Shown: positions 12,523-24,830, counted from the stretch's first letter. The stretch: 64,000 nt of DNA from Silene conica (GCA_029255685.2 CM055320.2:46907910-46971909); one strand, 5' to 3'. A program made the numbers and translations. Notes: generated by a model not told the origin, from the sequence alone.

Positions 12523-13879
12523 CACGTGATATATCTCAGATAACTTACCAAGAACTTGTAGGATCTCTGATGGCTCATGAGATCATGCTGAACAAAGATG
12601 ACGATGACTCTAAAGGAAAGGGCGTCGCTCTACAAGCCTCCACAAGCGAAGCATGGGAAGAAGAACTTGAAGACGAGACAGTTCTATTCGCGAGACGATT
12701 TAAGAAAGAAGTTTTCAAAGGTAGATACAAAAACCCTAATAACAAAACTGTCGACAAAAACAAAACTGATTCCAAACAAACATTCTTCAAAAGAGGATGT
12801 TTCAAGTGTGGTCAACAAGATCACATGACCAAAGATTGTCCAAGTTGGGACAAAATCAAAGAAAAATCAAAGAGGGAAAAGACCAAAACGGAACTCAAAA
12901 AGGTAATGCTTGCATCATGCTGGGGAGAATTAGAATCTGAGGACGACGAGAACTCAGAAGAAGCTGAGGTAGCAAACTTGTGCTTAAGTAACATCAGCCT
13001 AGATCTAATCTCAAACGACTATGACGAAGATGACGCATCTCATATGTGTCTCTTTGGAGAATCCGACTCAGACGACGATGACGAAGAGAAATTTTCTACA
13101 ACTTAAAAGTCAAGTTAAAAATCTGTCTAAGGCCATGTTAATTAAATACTTTGAGAAAACCCTAGACCAATGTCATGAGCAAAGTCTTGAGTTAGATGAA
13201 TTGAAAAAACAGATCCTCGATATTGCTGAGGAAAATCAACTTCTGAAAGCCAAAGCTAAGAAACTGAAATCCAAAATGAACATTGAAACCAATGTTAAGT
13301 TGGAAACAGTTATGTCTGAGAAAGAGGTTCTTGAGTCTAAAGTTATAGCCAATGAAGCTATTACCTCAAAACTGAAACTCAACATTAAAGAGCTTGATTC
13401 AAAAGTTATAGCTAATGAAGCTAGAACTTCAGAATTGAGAAAGGCAAATGAACTTCTAAAGACCAAATCATCGACAATGGTTGAAGATGAGACTCATCTA
13501 GAAGAATTTGAGATTCTCGAAAGCAAAATCATGGATCTAGAATTCAATCTATCTAACATCAAGAAAGAACATGCTAAAATAGTTTCGGACTTTCATAAAG
13601 ACATTCAAAATCTAAAAGAGTCTAGTAACATCGACCATAGTGAATGTCAAAAGGAAATAGACTCCTTAAAAGACCTCCTTCTTCATGCTCGGAAAGGTCA
13701 TGATAAATGAGAAGGAAGCACTAACGTTCTAAACTTCCTGACTGAACAATCCGACAATAAGATGAAGATGTGATTAGGTCATGAGTGTTATGGAACAAGG
13801 GATCACTTAAAGTGTAAACAAAGCCCAACAGACCGAGAGTTTAGAAGAAGAAAATATGTCGACCTATCTGAGTATTTAA
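12523..13879 (+). pseudogene. gag: Sirevirus gag, middle part (zinc knuckle and coiled coil)
   Basis: The frame is already open at the left junction and runs through the ATG at 12570 to a stop at 13106. It encodes an acidic and lysine-rich protein with a CX2CX4HX4C zinc knuckle (CFKCGQQDHMTKDC, 12798-12839). After a frameshift near 13090-13105 the frame ending at 13710 encodes a long coiled coil rich in K, E and L, with an internal repeat around VIANEA (near 13345 and 13405). The stretch 13711-13879 has further stops before the Athila insertion. The product would be the nucleocapsid protein packaging element RNA. The N-terminal half of gag is not in the window; the LARD array lies where it should be. 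Confidence 0.8.
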
Positions 13880-15175
13880 TGATACGTGCCTATTTTATGC
13901 ATTTTATTTATTCTTTTGGCACGTATTTTCTTACGTTTTCATGACTTTTAGTTGCTTTTTCTCCCGAAACGGTTTACTTTGGCATTTCTATGTTTTATAT
14001 GTAGGAATACGCGAAAGTGAGCAAAACTGAGCCTTATTTGCCTTTCGGAAGCTGTTTTGAGTACTAATACGGAGCAAGGATCCGGATTGCATGTCCTATT
14101 GTTGTTATTGGGCCTGATTAAAGCTGGAACGGACAAGAAGTGGTCGACCGACCTGAATCAGAGGTCGACCGACCGAAGCCCAATTCCTGACCAAAGCAAA
14201 TTCGCATAAAAGCCCAGCAACGCTTAAAGCGGTCGACCGACCCGCATCGTAGGTCGACCGACCAGAAGCTGACCCGAGGATCTTTTTGTTTCGTGTTTTC
14301 TACTTTCCTAATCTTGTAATTAATCTTATTTAAGGAGACCAAAACTCTTCAATTAGGTTAAGCTTTTATTAGAACAAAAAAATATATTATTTATCAAGCA
14401 CTTTATGTTAGAAGAACTCCATAGTTAGAGATTTGGTACCAAGCTTTCATCTTTGTTCTTAGATTTTCCAATTAAGTTGTAAGTTGCTACAATTAATCTT
14501 CCCTTTTAATTAATCTTGTTGTTCATCTTATTGTTGTTCTTTAATTCATGTTTTCTCTTTTATTATCATCTTTATTTATGTTGGTTCCTTTGATGTTCTT
14601 AATTCTTGTTATTGTTAATTTTATGATTAAGATTATGCATAGCTAATTCTCGTGATTAGGAATTAGGGGAACCATGGTAAAGACTTGATTTTGATAGTTA
14701 AATGATTGAATTACCAATCCCCCATTGTTGTTGGTGAACTGATCCTTAGGATTGAAATATTACTAGGATTAGTTTAACAACAACTTTGGGATTGCCCTTG
14801 ACGAAAGTTTAGTGCTTTTCTAGGAACCCTAAGACCGTAAGGATTGGGTAGAATATTGACCTAAAGGTTTATTCTTTGTTCCTTGGGATTGTGTTATTTG
14901 ATTATCTTACCTTTCATTGACTTGTTTTGACCATGGGGAACCAGAGTTCCTAATCTCCTTTTACCTTTTTTTATTTCTCTTGTTTATTTTGTCCTTTTAG
15001 TTATTAGTTTAAATCACAAATCAAACCCCCCCTTTTTGGTTACTTGTAATAGACTTTAAATTCACAAACATAATTAACCTTGTCTCTCTGTGGTTCGACC
15101 CTTGACTTATCCTATCTAAGTTTAAGCTGAGGTTTTATAAATCTTATCTTTGGCACCCTTCAACGACGGGTGCCA
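13880..15175 (+). repeat. Athila 5' LTR
   Basis: A 1296-bp direct repeat of 24831-26127. It carries two 12-9-12 palindromic cassettes (14142-14174 and 14231-14263). The rest is AT-rich and non-coding; the short minus-strand frames have no domain. Confidence 0.95.
14142..14263 (+). repeat. Two 21-bp-phased GGTCGACCGACC pairs in 5' LTR
   Basis: GGTCGACCGACC lies at 14142-14153 and 14163-14174, and again at 14231-14242 and 14252-14263. Each pair has a 9-bp unrelated spacer. The 12-mer holds the palindrome GGTCGACC. Confidence 0.9.
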
Positions 15176-15180
15176 AATTT

Positions 15181-15198
15181 TGGCGCCGTTGCCGGGGA
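15181..15198 (+). promoter_or_regulatory. Athila primer binding site (tRNA-Asp)
   Basis: TGGCGCCGTTGCCGGGGA, five bases after the 5' LTR. This is the PBS characteristic of Athila/Tat elements, complementary to the tRNA-Asp 3' end. Confidence 0.95.
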
Positions 15199-15349
15199 GA
15201 CGGTATAATTTTGTTTGTTAAATTTTTAGTTTATTTTTCTTGTCTTAAGGAACTTAGGTTCCTTAAGACCGTTTCTTACCTTCTCTTCTAGTTTTGTTTT
15301 AGAAGACAGGTTTTTGAGAGGAAGGCTTGAGTACGCTCTTGTTTTAGAT

Positions 15350-17798
15350 ATGGATTCTATTTATGCCCACCTACAGCCGAAGGCTCAAGATTTACCGAAG
15401 GGATTCGCCTTGCCTACCCCCACCACTGGCTCCTTTGAACTCCGCCCAAATAATATTTTTTTTGGTGGAACGGAGTCAATTTTCTGGTCTACCCGACGAA
15501 GATCCAATGAAGCATGTTACAACCTTCACGGATTATTGTTGTGCCATACCCCTACCTGAAGGGGTGACTAGAGACGAGGTGCTGGCAACGATGTTCCTGT
15601 TCTCATTAAAAGATGACGCGCGAGATTGGTACCGGTACCTTGATAGGGCAACTGAGGAGGTTACGGATTGGACTTCCTTGGCATTGGCCTTTTACAAGAA
15701 ATACTTCCCTCTTGCAAAAGCCGAAGACTTGAGAAACCAAATCCGTAACTTTCAACAGGGACCTGATGAAGGATTTTGTGAAGCATGGGATCGGTTCAAG
15801 AAATTGGTCCGTTCTATCCCTCACCATAACTTTCAACAATGGGACCTGTGTAACCGATTTTACAACGCTCTTTATGATGATTATAAGTTGATTCTTGATG
15901 CGGCCGCCAATGGAAGATTCCAGAATAACACCGACCATATGAAGGGTTGGAAAACCATTGAAGACATGGCGGTGCATAGGGCTACTTTTAAGAGTTCACG
16001 AGGGAATTCAAGAACACTGAATGTGGAGATGAACAGAGTGATGGCTCTTGAGACAACTGTCGAAGCCCGTTTTGAAAAGCTCGAGGCAACCCAGCTGAAG
16101 CTTGAAAGTGCGAACCTAGTTACTACGGTTGACAACACGGGTGAAATTGAGAACTTGAGAACCCTTGTTGATGTTTTAACAAGGACGGTTATGGAGATGA
16201 GTAAGGCTCAATTTACCTCCTCAAAAGTTTTTGAGGAACACTTGATAAACATAGCCAACCGAATGACCAGCTCTCCAGCTAGTTGTGAGGGACCCATGGA
16301 GACATTAAACGCCATAAATCTTAGGAGTGGTCGTGTTTGTGAAGAATCAACCCAAAAAGAAGATTCTGTCGAGGTTCAAAACAAGAAATCTGATCCCGTC
16401 AACGGATCAGGAGGTCGACCGACCGCTACAGTAGGTCGACCGACCTCGGTTCCTGACGCGAGATCAGATTCTGGAAAAGAGAAAACTTCGGATGTTGCAG
16501 ATTCTGGTCGACCGACCGCTGCTGTTGGTCGACCGACCGACGTTCCTGAGCAGAGTGCTGTTTTGACTCCGGAATCGCTGGATTCCTCCCTCATTCAAGG
16601 CCTCACCGAAATTTTACAGCTGAAAAAGCCAAAGGTTGCTGATCGTATGGCTAATGCCACCGTTCCTTATCCCGAAAGACTGAAAAATTCAAAAGAGGAT
16701 CGGAAATATGGCAAGTTTTTGGAGATGGTGAAGAATCTTGAGGTAACCATCCCTTTCACTGATTTAATTACCCAGGTACCTTCTTATGCTAAATTCATGA
16801 AAGATATTTTGAGTCGTAAGAGGAATTTTCAGGACGACGGTGCTGTTGCTTTTGTGGAAGAATGTTATGTTCTTTCACAAAATAATATGGCACCCAAGTT
16901 AAAAGACCCAGGTAGTTTTTCCATCCCTTGTACCATAGGTAATCATGTTATAGGGAAAGCCCTTTGTGATCTAGGGGCTAGTGTCAGTGTTATACCCTAT
17001 TCTGTATGTGAAAGACTTGGTTTAGGTAGACTTAAAGTCACCAATATTACCCTACAGATGGCTGATAGATCAACCCAAAGACCATTAGGGGTCTTGGAGG
17101 ATGTCCCAGTAAGAGTGGGAAAATTCTTTATTCCTGTGGATTTCGTTGTTTTGGACATTGCTGAGGATAGTCAAATACCTATTATTCTAGGTAGACCATT
17201 TTTACACACAGCTGGGGCTGTGATAGATGTCAAACGCGGGACCATTACTTTAGAGATTGGGGATGACACTATCGAGTTTAGTCTTGCCCATAAGGCAACT
17301 ATTCCTACTGATGATACTTGTTGTTCCATCGATATTATAGACAGGAATGTTATCCTTAATTGGAGGGAATCCTTGACCAAGGATCCCTTAGATGATCTGA
17401 CGGTTTTGGATAAGTGTGCAGGTAATCCAGCTGAAGATGCTGAAGAGCTGGATTTGATAGAAGAAGAGGAAGAGGAATATGAGCTCACTGAAGAAGAGAA
17501 TGAGAAGCTCATAAGCCTAGCTAATGCAAGTCTGGTAAACATGTGCTATTCTATTGATACTAATTCTGTTCAGGCAGTTGAGGTAAAAGCACCAGAGCGT
17601 AAGCCACTTCCTCCTAATCTTAAGTATGTTTTCCTAGATGATACTGAACAGTACCCTGCGATTGTTAGCTCTAAACTTAGTCCTGACCAACTTTCTCCCT
17701 TAATGACTGTTCTTAAAAAGAAAAGAAAAGCTCTAGGTTATTCTTTGGATGATATTAAGGGCATAAGCCCTGATGTTTGTATGCACAGAATAGAGTGA
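15350..17798 (+). pseudogene. gag: Athila gag and protease
   Basis: The ATG at 15350 (MDSIYAHL) opens in frame 2. A shift at the T-run near 15456-15464 moves the reading to the frame that runs to 17798. The retrotransposon gag core (LPDEDPMKHV, then DDARDWYRYL) lies near 15485-15870. A low-complexity linker at 16410-16540 includes the repeated peptide GRPT, encoded by the 12-9-12 cassettes. The aspartic protease follows, with active-site motif DLGAS near 16968 (D-L-G in place of the usual D-S/T-G) and the flap-side motif ILGRPF near 17185. An acidic segment lies near 17440-17510. The frame ends at a TGA in a region conserved before RT, and the downstream pol is in the same frame, so this looks like one nonsense mutation rather than a true gene end. 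Confidence 0.85.
16413..16538 (+). repeat. Two 12-9-12 cassettes inside the gag coding region
   Basis: GGTCGACCGACC is at 16413-16424 and 16434-16445, then at 16506-16517 and 16527-16538, all in frame. The 21-bp period equals seven codons and encodes GRPT-xxx-GRPT twice. Confidence 0.9.
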
Positions 17799-20540
17799 GA
17801 GGAAGGGCATAAGCCTTATAGACAGGGACAGCGCAAGTTCAATCCTAAGATGCAGGATGTGGTTATGACTGAGGTAATGAAGCTTCTTGATGCAGGTATT
17901 ATCTATTCAGTGGGCAACTCTAAGTGGGTTAGCCCAGTTCAGGTGGTTCCTAAGAAAGGAGGAACCACATTAGTCAAAAATGATAAAAATGAGTTAATAC
18001 CAACTAGAGTTGTAACTGGGTGGCGGATGTGCATTGATTATAGACAGTTAAATGCCGCCACCAAGAAAGACCATTTCCCCCTTCCTTTTGTTGACCAAAT
18101 GACTGAAAGACTGGCTTCTAATAAATTCTCCTGTTTTCTAGATGGTTATTCAGGTTTTTTCCAGATTCCCAACCATCCTGATGATCAGAGTAAGACTACT
18201 TTTACTTGTCCACAGGGTGTTTTTGCTTATCGCAGGATGCCTTTTGGGTTATGCAATGCTCCTGCTACCTTTCAAAGGTGTATGATGGGTATCTTCTCTG
18301 ACTTTATAGAAAACATCATGGAGGTATTTATGGATGACTTCTCTGTTTATGGTAATGCTTTTGATCAATGCTTAGCTAATCTTGATAAAGTCTTGCAGCG
18401 ATGTATTGATGTAAACCTTGTCTTAAATTGGGAAAAGTGTCATTTTATGGTTACTGAAGGGGTAGTGTTAGGGCATCTAATTTCAGATAAAGGTATACAT
18501 GTAGATAAAGCAAAGGTGCAGGTGATTGAGCAATTACCCCCTCCTGTTAATGTCAAAGGGGTGAGAAGTTTCTTAGGACACGCAGGTTTCTACAGGCGTT
18601 TCATTAAGGACTTCTCCAAAATTGCTAAACCACTCACACAATTGCTTCTTAAAGATGCCATCTTTGATTTTACTGATGAGTGCCTCTCAGCTTTTAACAG
18701 GTTGAAGGAAGCTTTTATCTCAGCACCAATCATCCAGCCACCAGATTGGGATCTCCCATTTGAGATCATGTGCGATGCTATTGACTACGCTGTAGGTGCT
18801 GTGCTAGGTCAAAGGAAGGACAAGGCTCTTAATGCTATATACTATGCGAGCCGCACCCTAGATGAGACTCAAGTCAACTATTTCACTACCGAGAAGGAGA
18901 TACTAGCTGTCATATTTGCCTTAGAAAAATTCAGGTCATATTTAGTAGGTAATAAGGTAATTGTTTACACTGACCATGCAGCTTTAAAAGGCCTTTTTCA
19001 GAAGAAGGATTCAAAGCCAAGGCTTTTAAGGTGGATACTCCTTCTACAAGAGTTTGACATTGAGATTAGGGACAAGAAAGGCGCGGAAAACGTGGTAGCT
19101 GACCACCTATCTCGCCTACAGTTGACCGATGGGGAAGATTCTTTACCTATTGATGATTCATTTCCTGATGAGAGTTTATTTATCATCAATAGTTCAGGTT
19201 CTTATCCCCCTCCTTGGTATGCTGATTTTGCTAATTTTGCTGTTACAGGTAAAATCCCTCCTGAGTTGTCATGGCAACAAAAGAAGAGATTTATGTTTGA
19301 TGCAAAACAGTATTTTTGGGATGACCCTTATGTTTTTAAAGAATGCGGAGATGGACTTATCCGGAGATGCGTCCCCCAATGGGAGGTGAAGGACATTCTG
19401 GAAGCATGTCACTCTTCTGCATATGGTGGTCACCACGGTCCATCTAGGACCGTGGCCAAGGTATTGCAGTCTGGTTTTTATTGGCCTACTTTACATGTTG
19501 ACTGTAGAAATTTTGTAGGTAACTGTGATGCCTGTCAAAGAACTGGGAATGTCTCAAAAAGACATGAGATGCCACAGGTTGGTATTTTGGAGGTAGAGAT
19601 TTTTGATGTCTGGGGCATTGATTATCAAGGACCTTTTCCTAGTAGTCAAGGTAACAGGTATATTCTTGTGGCTGTTGATTATGTGTCTAAATGGGTAGAA
19701 GCTATTGCTACTCCCCATTGTGATGCAAAAGCTGTTATAAAGATGTTTAAAAAAATCATATTTTCTCGTTTTGGTGTCCCTAGGGTTGTCATAAGTGACG
19801 GAGGTATGCATTTTAAGGAGAAACGCTTAGGTGACTTATTAAATAAATTCGGTGTCCAACACCGTAGGGGTTTAGCTTATCACCCTCAGACTAGTGGTCA
19901 AGTTGAGATCTCTAATAGGGAACTCAAGGAGACCCTAGCCAAGGTAGTTTCTAAGTCTAGGAAAGATTGGAGCCTAAAACTTGATGATGTTTTATGGGCC
20001 TATAGAACCGCGTTCAAAACCCCAATAGGAATGTCACCATTCCGATTGATTTATGGTAAAACTTGTCATTTACCAGTAGAGTTAGAACGTAAGTCTTGGT
20101 GGGCTATATGTAATCTTAATTTAGACCCTAATCTTTCCCGTGAGAAACGTTTGATGCAGCTCAATGAGTTAGAAGAATTTAGGTTGTTAGCCTATGACAA
20201 TGCCAGGATTTACAAGGAAAAAACAAAGCGCTGGCATGACAAAAGAATCATTAAACGTGATTTTCAGGTAGGTGATAGGGTGTTGCTTTTTAATACTCGT
20301 ATTCGTCTTTTTCCTGGTAAGCTGAAGTCCAGGTGGAGCGGACCCTACACCATCACAGCTGTCTCAAAATTCGGGTCAATCGAATTAGAAACCTCATCTG
20401 GTGAGAGGTTCAAAGTCAATGGCCAATATGTGAAGCACTTCCGAGGAGAAAATGAATTTGTCGGAAAGGTCGAAGTTTCTTACTTTGACCCTTTTTATGA
20501 TGCTTCACGACAGGTAAAAAGGTCGTGCGGGACCTCTTAA
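17799..20540 (+). CDS. pol: Athila pol: RT, RNase H, integrase
   Basis: An uninterrupted 896-residue frame from the ATG at 17850; homologous coding already starts at 17799 after the stop. In the 896-residue numbering, RT carries YRQLN (63-67), LDGYSG (97-102) and the catalytic FMDD box (159-162). RNase H carries D308, E348 and D374. Integrase has zinc ligands around H520, H527/H528, C558 and C561 and the catalytic triad D590, D649 and E685. The C-terminal part contains the conserved GDRVLLFN stretch (near 19 residues after KRWHDKR) and no chromodomain, as expected for Athila. It copies element RNA into DNA and integrates it. All catalytic residues I can check are present, so pol could be active if expressed past the upstream stop. 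Confidence 0.9.
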   Translation, partial: EEGHKPYRQGQRKFNPKMQDVVMTEVMKLLDAGIIYSVGNSKWVSPVQVVPKKGGTTLVKNDKNELIPTRVVTGWRMCIDYRQLNAATKKDHFPLPFVDQMTERLASNKFSCFLDGYSGFFQIPNHPDDQSKTTFTCPQGVFAYRRMPFGLCNAPATFQRCMMGIFSDFIENIMEVFMDDFSVYGNAFDQCLANLDKVLQRCIDVNLVLNWEKCHFMVTEGVVLGHLISDKGIHVDKAKVQVIEQLPPPVNVKGVRSFLGHAGFYRRFIKDFSKIAKPLTQLLLKDAIFDFTDECLSAFNRLKEAFISAPIIQPPDWDLPFEIMCDAIDYAVGAVLGQRKDKALNAIYYASRTLDETQVNYFTTEKEILAVIFALEKFRSYLVGNKVIVYTDHAALKGLFQKKDSKPRLLRWILLLQEFDIEIRDKKGAENVVADHLSRLQLTDGEDSLPIDDSFPDESLFIINSSGSYPPPWYADFANFAVTGKIPPELSWQQKKRFMFDAKQYFWDDPYVFKECGDGLIRRCVPQWEVKDILEACHSSAYGGHHGPSRTVAKVLQSGFYWPTLHVDCRNFVGNCDACQRTGNVSKRHEMPQVGILEVEIFDVWGIDYQGPFPSSQGNRYILVAVDYVSKWVEAIATPHCDAKAVIKMFKKIIFSRFGVPRVVISDGGMHFKEKRLGDLLNKFGVQHRRGLAYHPQTSGQVEISNRELKETLAKVVSKSRKDWSLKLDDVLWAYRTAFKTPIGMSPFRLIYGKTCHLPVELERKSWWAICNLNLDPNLSREKRLMQLNELEEFRLLAYDNARIYKEKTKRWHDKRIIKRDFQVGDRVLLFNTRIRLFPGKLKSRWSGPYTITAVSKFGSIELETSSGERFKVNGQYVKHFRGENEFVGKVEVSYFDPFYDASRQVKRSCGTS

Positions 20541-21674
20541 ACCAGCGCTACACGGGAGGCAACCCGTGCTGTTTTTTTAGTTTGCGTTTTTTATTTTCGT
20601 TTTATCCTTGATGAAAATTTGAAATCTCTGCAGAAAAAGTAAAATAAAAGGAATACGTCAGTACAAGCGGTCGACCGACCGAGTTTCTAGGTCGACCGAC
20701 CAACTGGCAGCTTTAATTACTTTTCCTGACAGACTAAGTAAAAATTGCAGAGCAGGTAAAAGGATGTCGGTCGACCGACCGAGTATTGTGGTCGACCGAC
20801 CGCGTGTTTTTTCCGGTTTTTTTCTTTTGAGTCAAGGGTCACGGGTCTTTTGTGTTTTTGAAAACACAATAATTGCTTCATTTCCTCACTTTCCCTGCAT
20901 CCCCTTTCTCTCTTAAAACCCTAAAACAACACCCACCTTCTTCATCCTTCACCAATTTACTTGCTTTCTTTCAATTTCCTCATTCAAGGTATGATTTTCT
21001 TAGTTTTTCTTTCTTTCTTTTTCGTTTTTATCATCTTAATTCCGTTTTAGGTAGTATTAATTTGTTTTTTTTTAAGTTTATTTTGCTCTTAATTCCGTTT
21101 CCATGCTTGTTTGTGTGTTTTTATCTTAGTTTTCTTCTTCCTTTTGATTTTATATGCTTAGATCTGTAACTTTTGGGTGATTTCGTGCTGATTAGGGTTA
21201 GTTTAATTCCTCCTTTAATTTTTATGCCCTTTTTCGCGCGTTTTCAGTCACGAAAATCCGACGCTGGCACTGTTCATGGTCGACCGACCGGAAACGGAGG
21301 TCGGCCGACCAAAAATTTGAAATTTCTGGGTTTCTAATTTACAGATCTGCATTTTTCTGACGATAGTCGGTCGACCGACCCGAAAATGAGGTCGGCCGAC
21401 CAGAACCGTATTTTTCCTGAGTTTAATTTTTGCGGTTTCTAACTTTTCTTCGCTAACTGGTCGACCGACCTAGGTATACGGTCGACCGACCGATTGTGCA
21501 ATGGAAATAATGAGTTTTCTCGCAAATATGGTCGACCGACTTATCTGTGAAGTCGGCCGACCGATATTGTTTCATAAGTTTCTGTTTCTGCAAATTTTCG
21601 TGCCTATATATGTTAAAGTAATGTTTTCATATTCACATAAGACTTAAATTTTTATTGAACTTTTCAGATTCGCA
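20541..21674 (+). other. Athila pol-to-ORF3 spacer with six 12-9-12 cassettes
   Basis: Non-coding, pyrimidine-rich around 20870-21230. Pairs with period 21 start at 20669/20690, 20769/20790, 21278/21299, 21369/21390, 21459/21480 and 21530/21551. Some second members read GGTCGGCCGACC. I see no open frame with a domain. A spliced subgenomic RNA for the downstream ORF would need its acceptor here, but I cannot identify one. Confidence 0.8.
20669..21562 (+). repeat. Six palindromic 12-9-12 pairs in spacer
   Basis: All six pairs have exactly 9 bp between the 12-mers while their surroundings share no other similarity. Variants are GGTCGGCCGACC (21299, 21390), GGTCGACCGACT (21530) and AGTCGGCCGACC (21551). 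They keep the spacing and most of the dyad. Confidence 0.9.
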
Positions 21675-23104
21675 ATGTCTACCCGTGATCAAGGTGGGAA
21701 GCGTGCCCGCACTTCGGGTACAAGCACCTCCAGAGGACGTGTCCCTAGGTCGAGAGGTTTGGCGGTGCAAGACACGGATAGCTTACCCAACTATCCGCAA
21801 ATCATTTTCAGTACTCCGGCCCAGAAAGCTCGGTTCCTCCATCTCACCGCTTATTGCTTGGTAGTGGCAACCCGTTTCCTTTCTGTTCCAGCCTTGCAAG
21901 CCCTGGGATGTCATGACGAGGTGGTATCTTTGCTCGACGGGACTGGTTTTGCAGGACTTGTCACTATGGATGAGTTCACCTATCCCCTTCTCACTTTTGA
22001 GTTCTTTTCTTCCTTTACTTTTGATTTTAGAGCATTTCATCCTGGCTATGACAACATTTGCATTTCTTTTCGTCTGTTCAATGAAACTTTTTCTTTGACT
22101 TTAAGCCAAGTTGCTCAGTATCTAGGTTTATCTTCTACGGGTCTTACTGATGACCCCACGGGGTCGTATACTGATTTGTGGTCCTGTATTTCTGATTCCA
22201 GCGATGTGAAGAAGAAAAACAGTACCATCCACCTTCCTACCCCCCGTTATTATTTGCGTCTGTTGGCCAACACTGTTTTCGGCCGAAAAGAGTCTCAAAA
22301 TGTTAACAACATTGAGCTCTCCATTTTGTCTGGTTATCTTAACATCAGACGTACGGGTCAGCAGTTTTATAACACTGCATTTTTGGTCGCCTCTCATTTC
22401 ATGTCGGTGGGTGAGGGAACTTCTTTGTCTACTATTGTTGTGGTGGGCTAGTCACTAGATTAGCCCGCTCCCTAGTCCCCCAGTTCCCTCGCTTTGAGGA
22501 TGCGATTGACACTACCTCCCGGTTCATGGACATGGCTTATGTCAGGTCCGTGCATTGGGTGGACAGGAGAGATTATTGGAAGGTAGACATCTACCTCAGT
22601 GATCGCATCCCCATCACCATGGCTCCCCCTATGCTTCCCCTTTTTACTGTTATAGGGGAGCCCAGACCACTACTCCCGTCTTACCGCCTTCCCCTTAGAG
22701 GAGGCAACTCTAGAGGCCATAGGGTCCCTGCTCCCGGCAGCCACCATACCACATCCGGGACGGGGTACTCATCTGATTTTACTGCTCCCCCTAATGTTTA
22801 TGTTCCTCCTTTTATTGATGACAGATCTATGCCACAAATGATGGCGAACCCTTGCAGGCAGTTCAGCCAAAAACAGCTGAACGATAGTCTTTGCCAATAT
22901 CCGGTTTACAGGGAGTATGCCACTCAGGGTAGGCTCCCTACCGGCCCATGGACTCACCCCACCTGGTACACACCCCTCGCAGGCGGTCGTGTCCACGGTG
23001 AAGCTTCAGGCTCTGCCTCGGGAACAGGCATAGGGTCTGAAGAGGAGGAGGAGGAGGAAGAAGGAGGAGAGGACTCTGAGCCGGACTTCGACTCAGAATC
23101 CTAG
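21675..23104 (+). pseudogene. Athila third ORF (ATHILA ORF-1 / env-position protein)
   Basis: The ATG at 21675 opens 258 codons: a basic, serine- and arginine-rich N-terminus, then a globular part (ALGCHDEVVSLLDGTG near residues 85-100, LTFEFFSSF, then FRLFNETFSLTLSQVAQYLGL) that resembles the plant ATHILA ORF-1 family. A one-base shift near 22440 moves the frame to the one ending at 23104. The second half is proline-rich and ends in a glutamate-rich tail near 23040-23090. The ORF lies where an envelope gene would be, but I see no signal peptide or clear membrane segment. Its function is unknown. Confidence 0.75.
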
Positions 23105-24127
23105 GGACATGCTTAACCTTACCCTCTTTGGGGTTCGGTTTGGGGAGGTCCCCTTCCTTTGGTTCGGTTTGGGGAGGTCCCCATTTATTTTGTAAGTTTT
23201 TTCTTCCCTTAGATTTCCAGTTTTCCCCTCCTTCCTCCTTCGACACTTTTTGTAGTTTCTAGTCTTTTTCCTTTTCCTTTCTTTGTTTGTTTCTTTTCCG
23301 CCTACCCCCATCCCTTTGCTGTGGTTGTATGCTGATGAGCACAATGGGGGCATTGTGCGTTTTGGTTTGGGGAGGGTGTTTGCATACTCCTTTGTGAGTA
23401 TGCAATTTTCTTTGTGTCTTTTGTTTTTCATTCCTTTAGGTGTTTTTCTTGTTTTCATCCTCTCTTGCCGCGTGTTCTTCCCTGTCGCGCGTTCTTCTCT
23501 GTCTTAAGTTTTTAGGTCGAGTCGGAACGGACGAATACAATTTATGCCTCACATATCACATATTGCCTTGCCTTGCATTTTTCAAAAATTTTCAAGCTAG
23601 TCTTTTGCATTATCTACGAGTTTTTGTTGATTTCATGCTAAATTATTAAACTTGACTCTCTTCTTGGCAAGCTACATCATATTCTAAGGATTAGAACTTA
23701 ATAAATCGGTGACATCTATGACGATTTCATGTAGGTTTGTGAGTAGTTTCTCCTCTTGAGGCATGTCACATCAATATGCATAAACATGAATTTTGTCTAC
23801 TTAATACCTCTATGCATTCGGATTTGTGGTTTGTTGACACATGTGGTAGAGGTCCCCCTTTCTCATTATTCCCATAATCCTCACATAGCCAAATTGAATC
23901 TTTTTACCCAATTGCTACATCCAAAAAAAAATTGCCTACCCTAGCCGAGCTAGTAATGTAGTGATGGGTCTGTTTTGGCCATCCTTTGGTTTGTACCTTA
24001 TTGTTAAATATAGATTTTGTGAGAATGGTAGAAGGAGAAAAAGAAAAGAAAGGATTCGAAAAAAAATAATGAAAAAAAAAAGAGATACGAAAAAAATAAT
24101 AATTCGAATCAGCCTGTTTTCAAGGCT

Positions 24128-24160
24128 GGTCGGTCGACCTGCATCCCTGGTCGGTCGACC
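24128..24160 (-). repeat. 12-9-12 cassette in reverse orientation
   Basis: GGTCGGTCGACC is at 24128-24139 and 24149-24160 with a 9-bp spacer. This is the reverse complement of the motif used elsewhere in the element, so the cassette can occur in either orientation. Confidence 0.85.
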
Positions 24161-24793
24161 AGGACCATTGAACAGGCCGTTTTTCTGAAGAAAAAAAAAG
24201 AAGAAAAAAAAAAGAAAGAGAAAAAAGAAAAAAAAAATTGGAGCAATTGTGATTTTTGCTCAAAAACTTTGAGCCTTGGCATGTATGGGAAAATAATAAG
24301 AAGTGATCTTGTAGTATGGATAGACGGTTGTTAGCTCGGTTTAACCCCTCTTCCCATAACTTATTTTAACCCCTTCTTACCTTTAGCCTCACGATTCCAG
24401 ATTTGCCTCGGCATGTGTCATGGTTATCTAGTGTGGGAATGCATATGTACGGTTGTAGAGATTCTATTCATGTTAGATTGCAGGCATGTTCTTACGGGTC
24501 GCAGATAGGTGAGAGTCTTTACTTTTATTCATCTTCTTATCTTTCACATATACATTTGACCCTTTGCTTTCATGAGTGTCTCGAGCGTACCGCGAGAGTC
24601 CAATTAGAATGAGTCTTGCAAGGTTGAAATTTTAGCATGCTATTCCAACATGACCAATTCGTTTTGCTCTTGACATTATGCTTGTTTATAATTGAAGGTT
24701 GCATTAAATTGGTAGGGCATAGTGTTGTGTTTGGTTGTAAAAAGTATGAAATCCGTTCCATTAGAAGTTTTTCTTTTCTTTTAAGTCTTAGTG

Positions 24794-24829
24794 CTTGCTT
24801 GAGGACAAGCAAGGTTTGGTTTGGGGAGT
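24794..24829 (+). promoter_or_regulatory. Athila PPT with adjoining perfect hairpin
   Basis: CTTGCTTG (24794-24801), loop AGGA, CAAGCAAG (24806-24813): a perfect 8-bp stem. It is followed at once by the polypurine/G-rich tract 24814-24829 ending GGGGAG next to the 3' LTR. The PPT primes plus-strand DNA synthesis; the role of the hairpin is not known to me. Confidence 0.8.
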
Positions 24830-24830
24830 T

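Larger units (their letters stand above)
23105..24830 (+). other. Athila 3' spacer with repeated PPT-like tracts and hairpins
   Basis: A non-coding 1.7 kb. A 22-bp block with TTTGGGGAGG occurs at 23132-23153 and 23161-23182, and again in shorter form at 23361-23376. Hairpin CACAATG-GGGG-CATTGTG (23340-23357) lies just before the third tract, and TTGCATACTC...GAGTATGCAA (23380-23405) just after it. Purine-rich runs fill 24020-24240 around one inverted cassette. The short open frames lack domains. Confidence 0.75.

Noticed and set aside
20669-21562. CRISPR-like array (short repeats with unique spacers)
   Set aside because: Spacers are 9 bp, repeats 12 bp, pairs are irregularly separated, the host is a plant and the repeats extend into LTRs and coding sequence.
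21675-23104. Retroviral envelope gene in Athila
   Set aside because: It is in the env position, but no signal peptide, cleavage site or membrane anchor is visible, so I call it only an ATHILA ORF-1-like protein.
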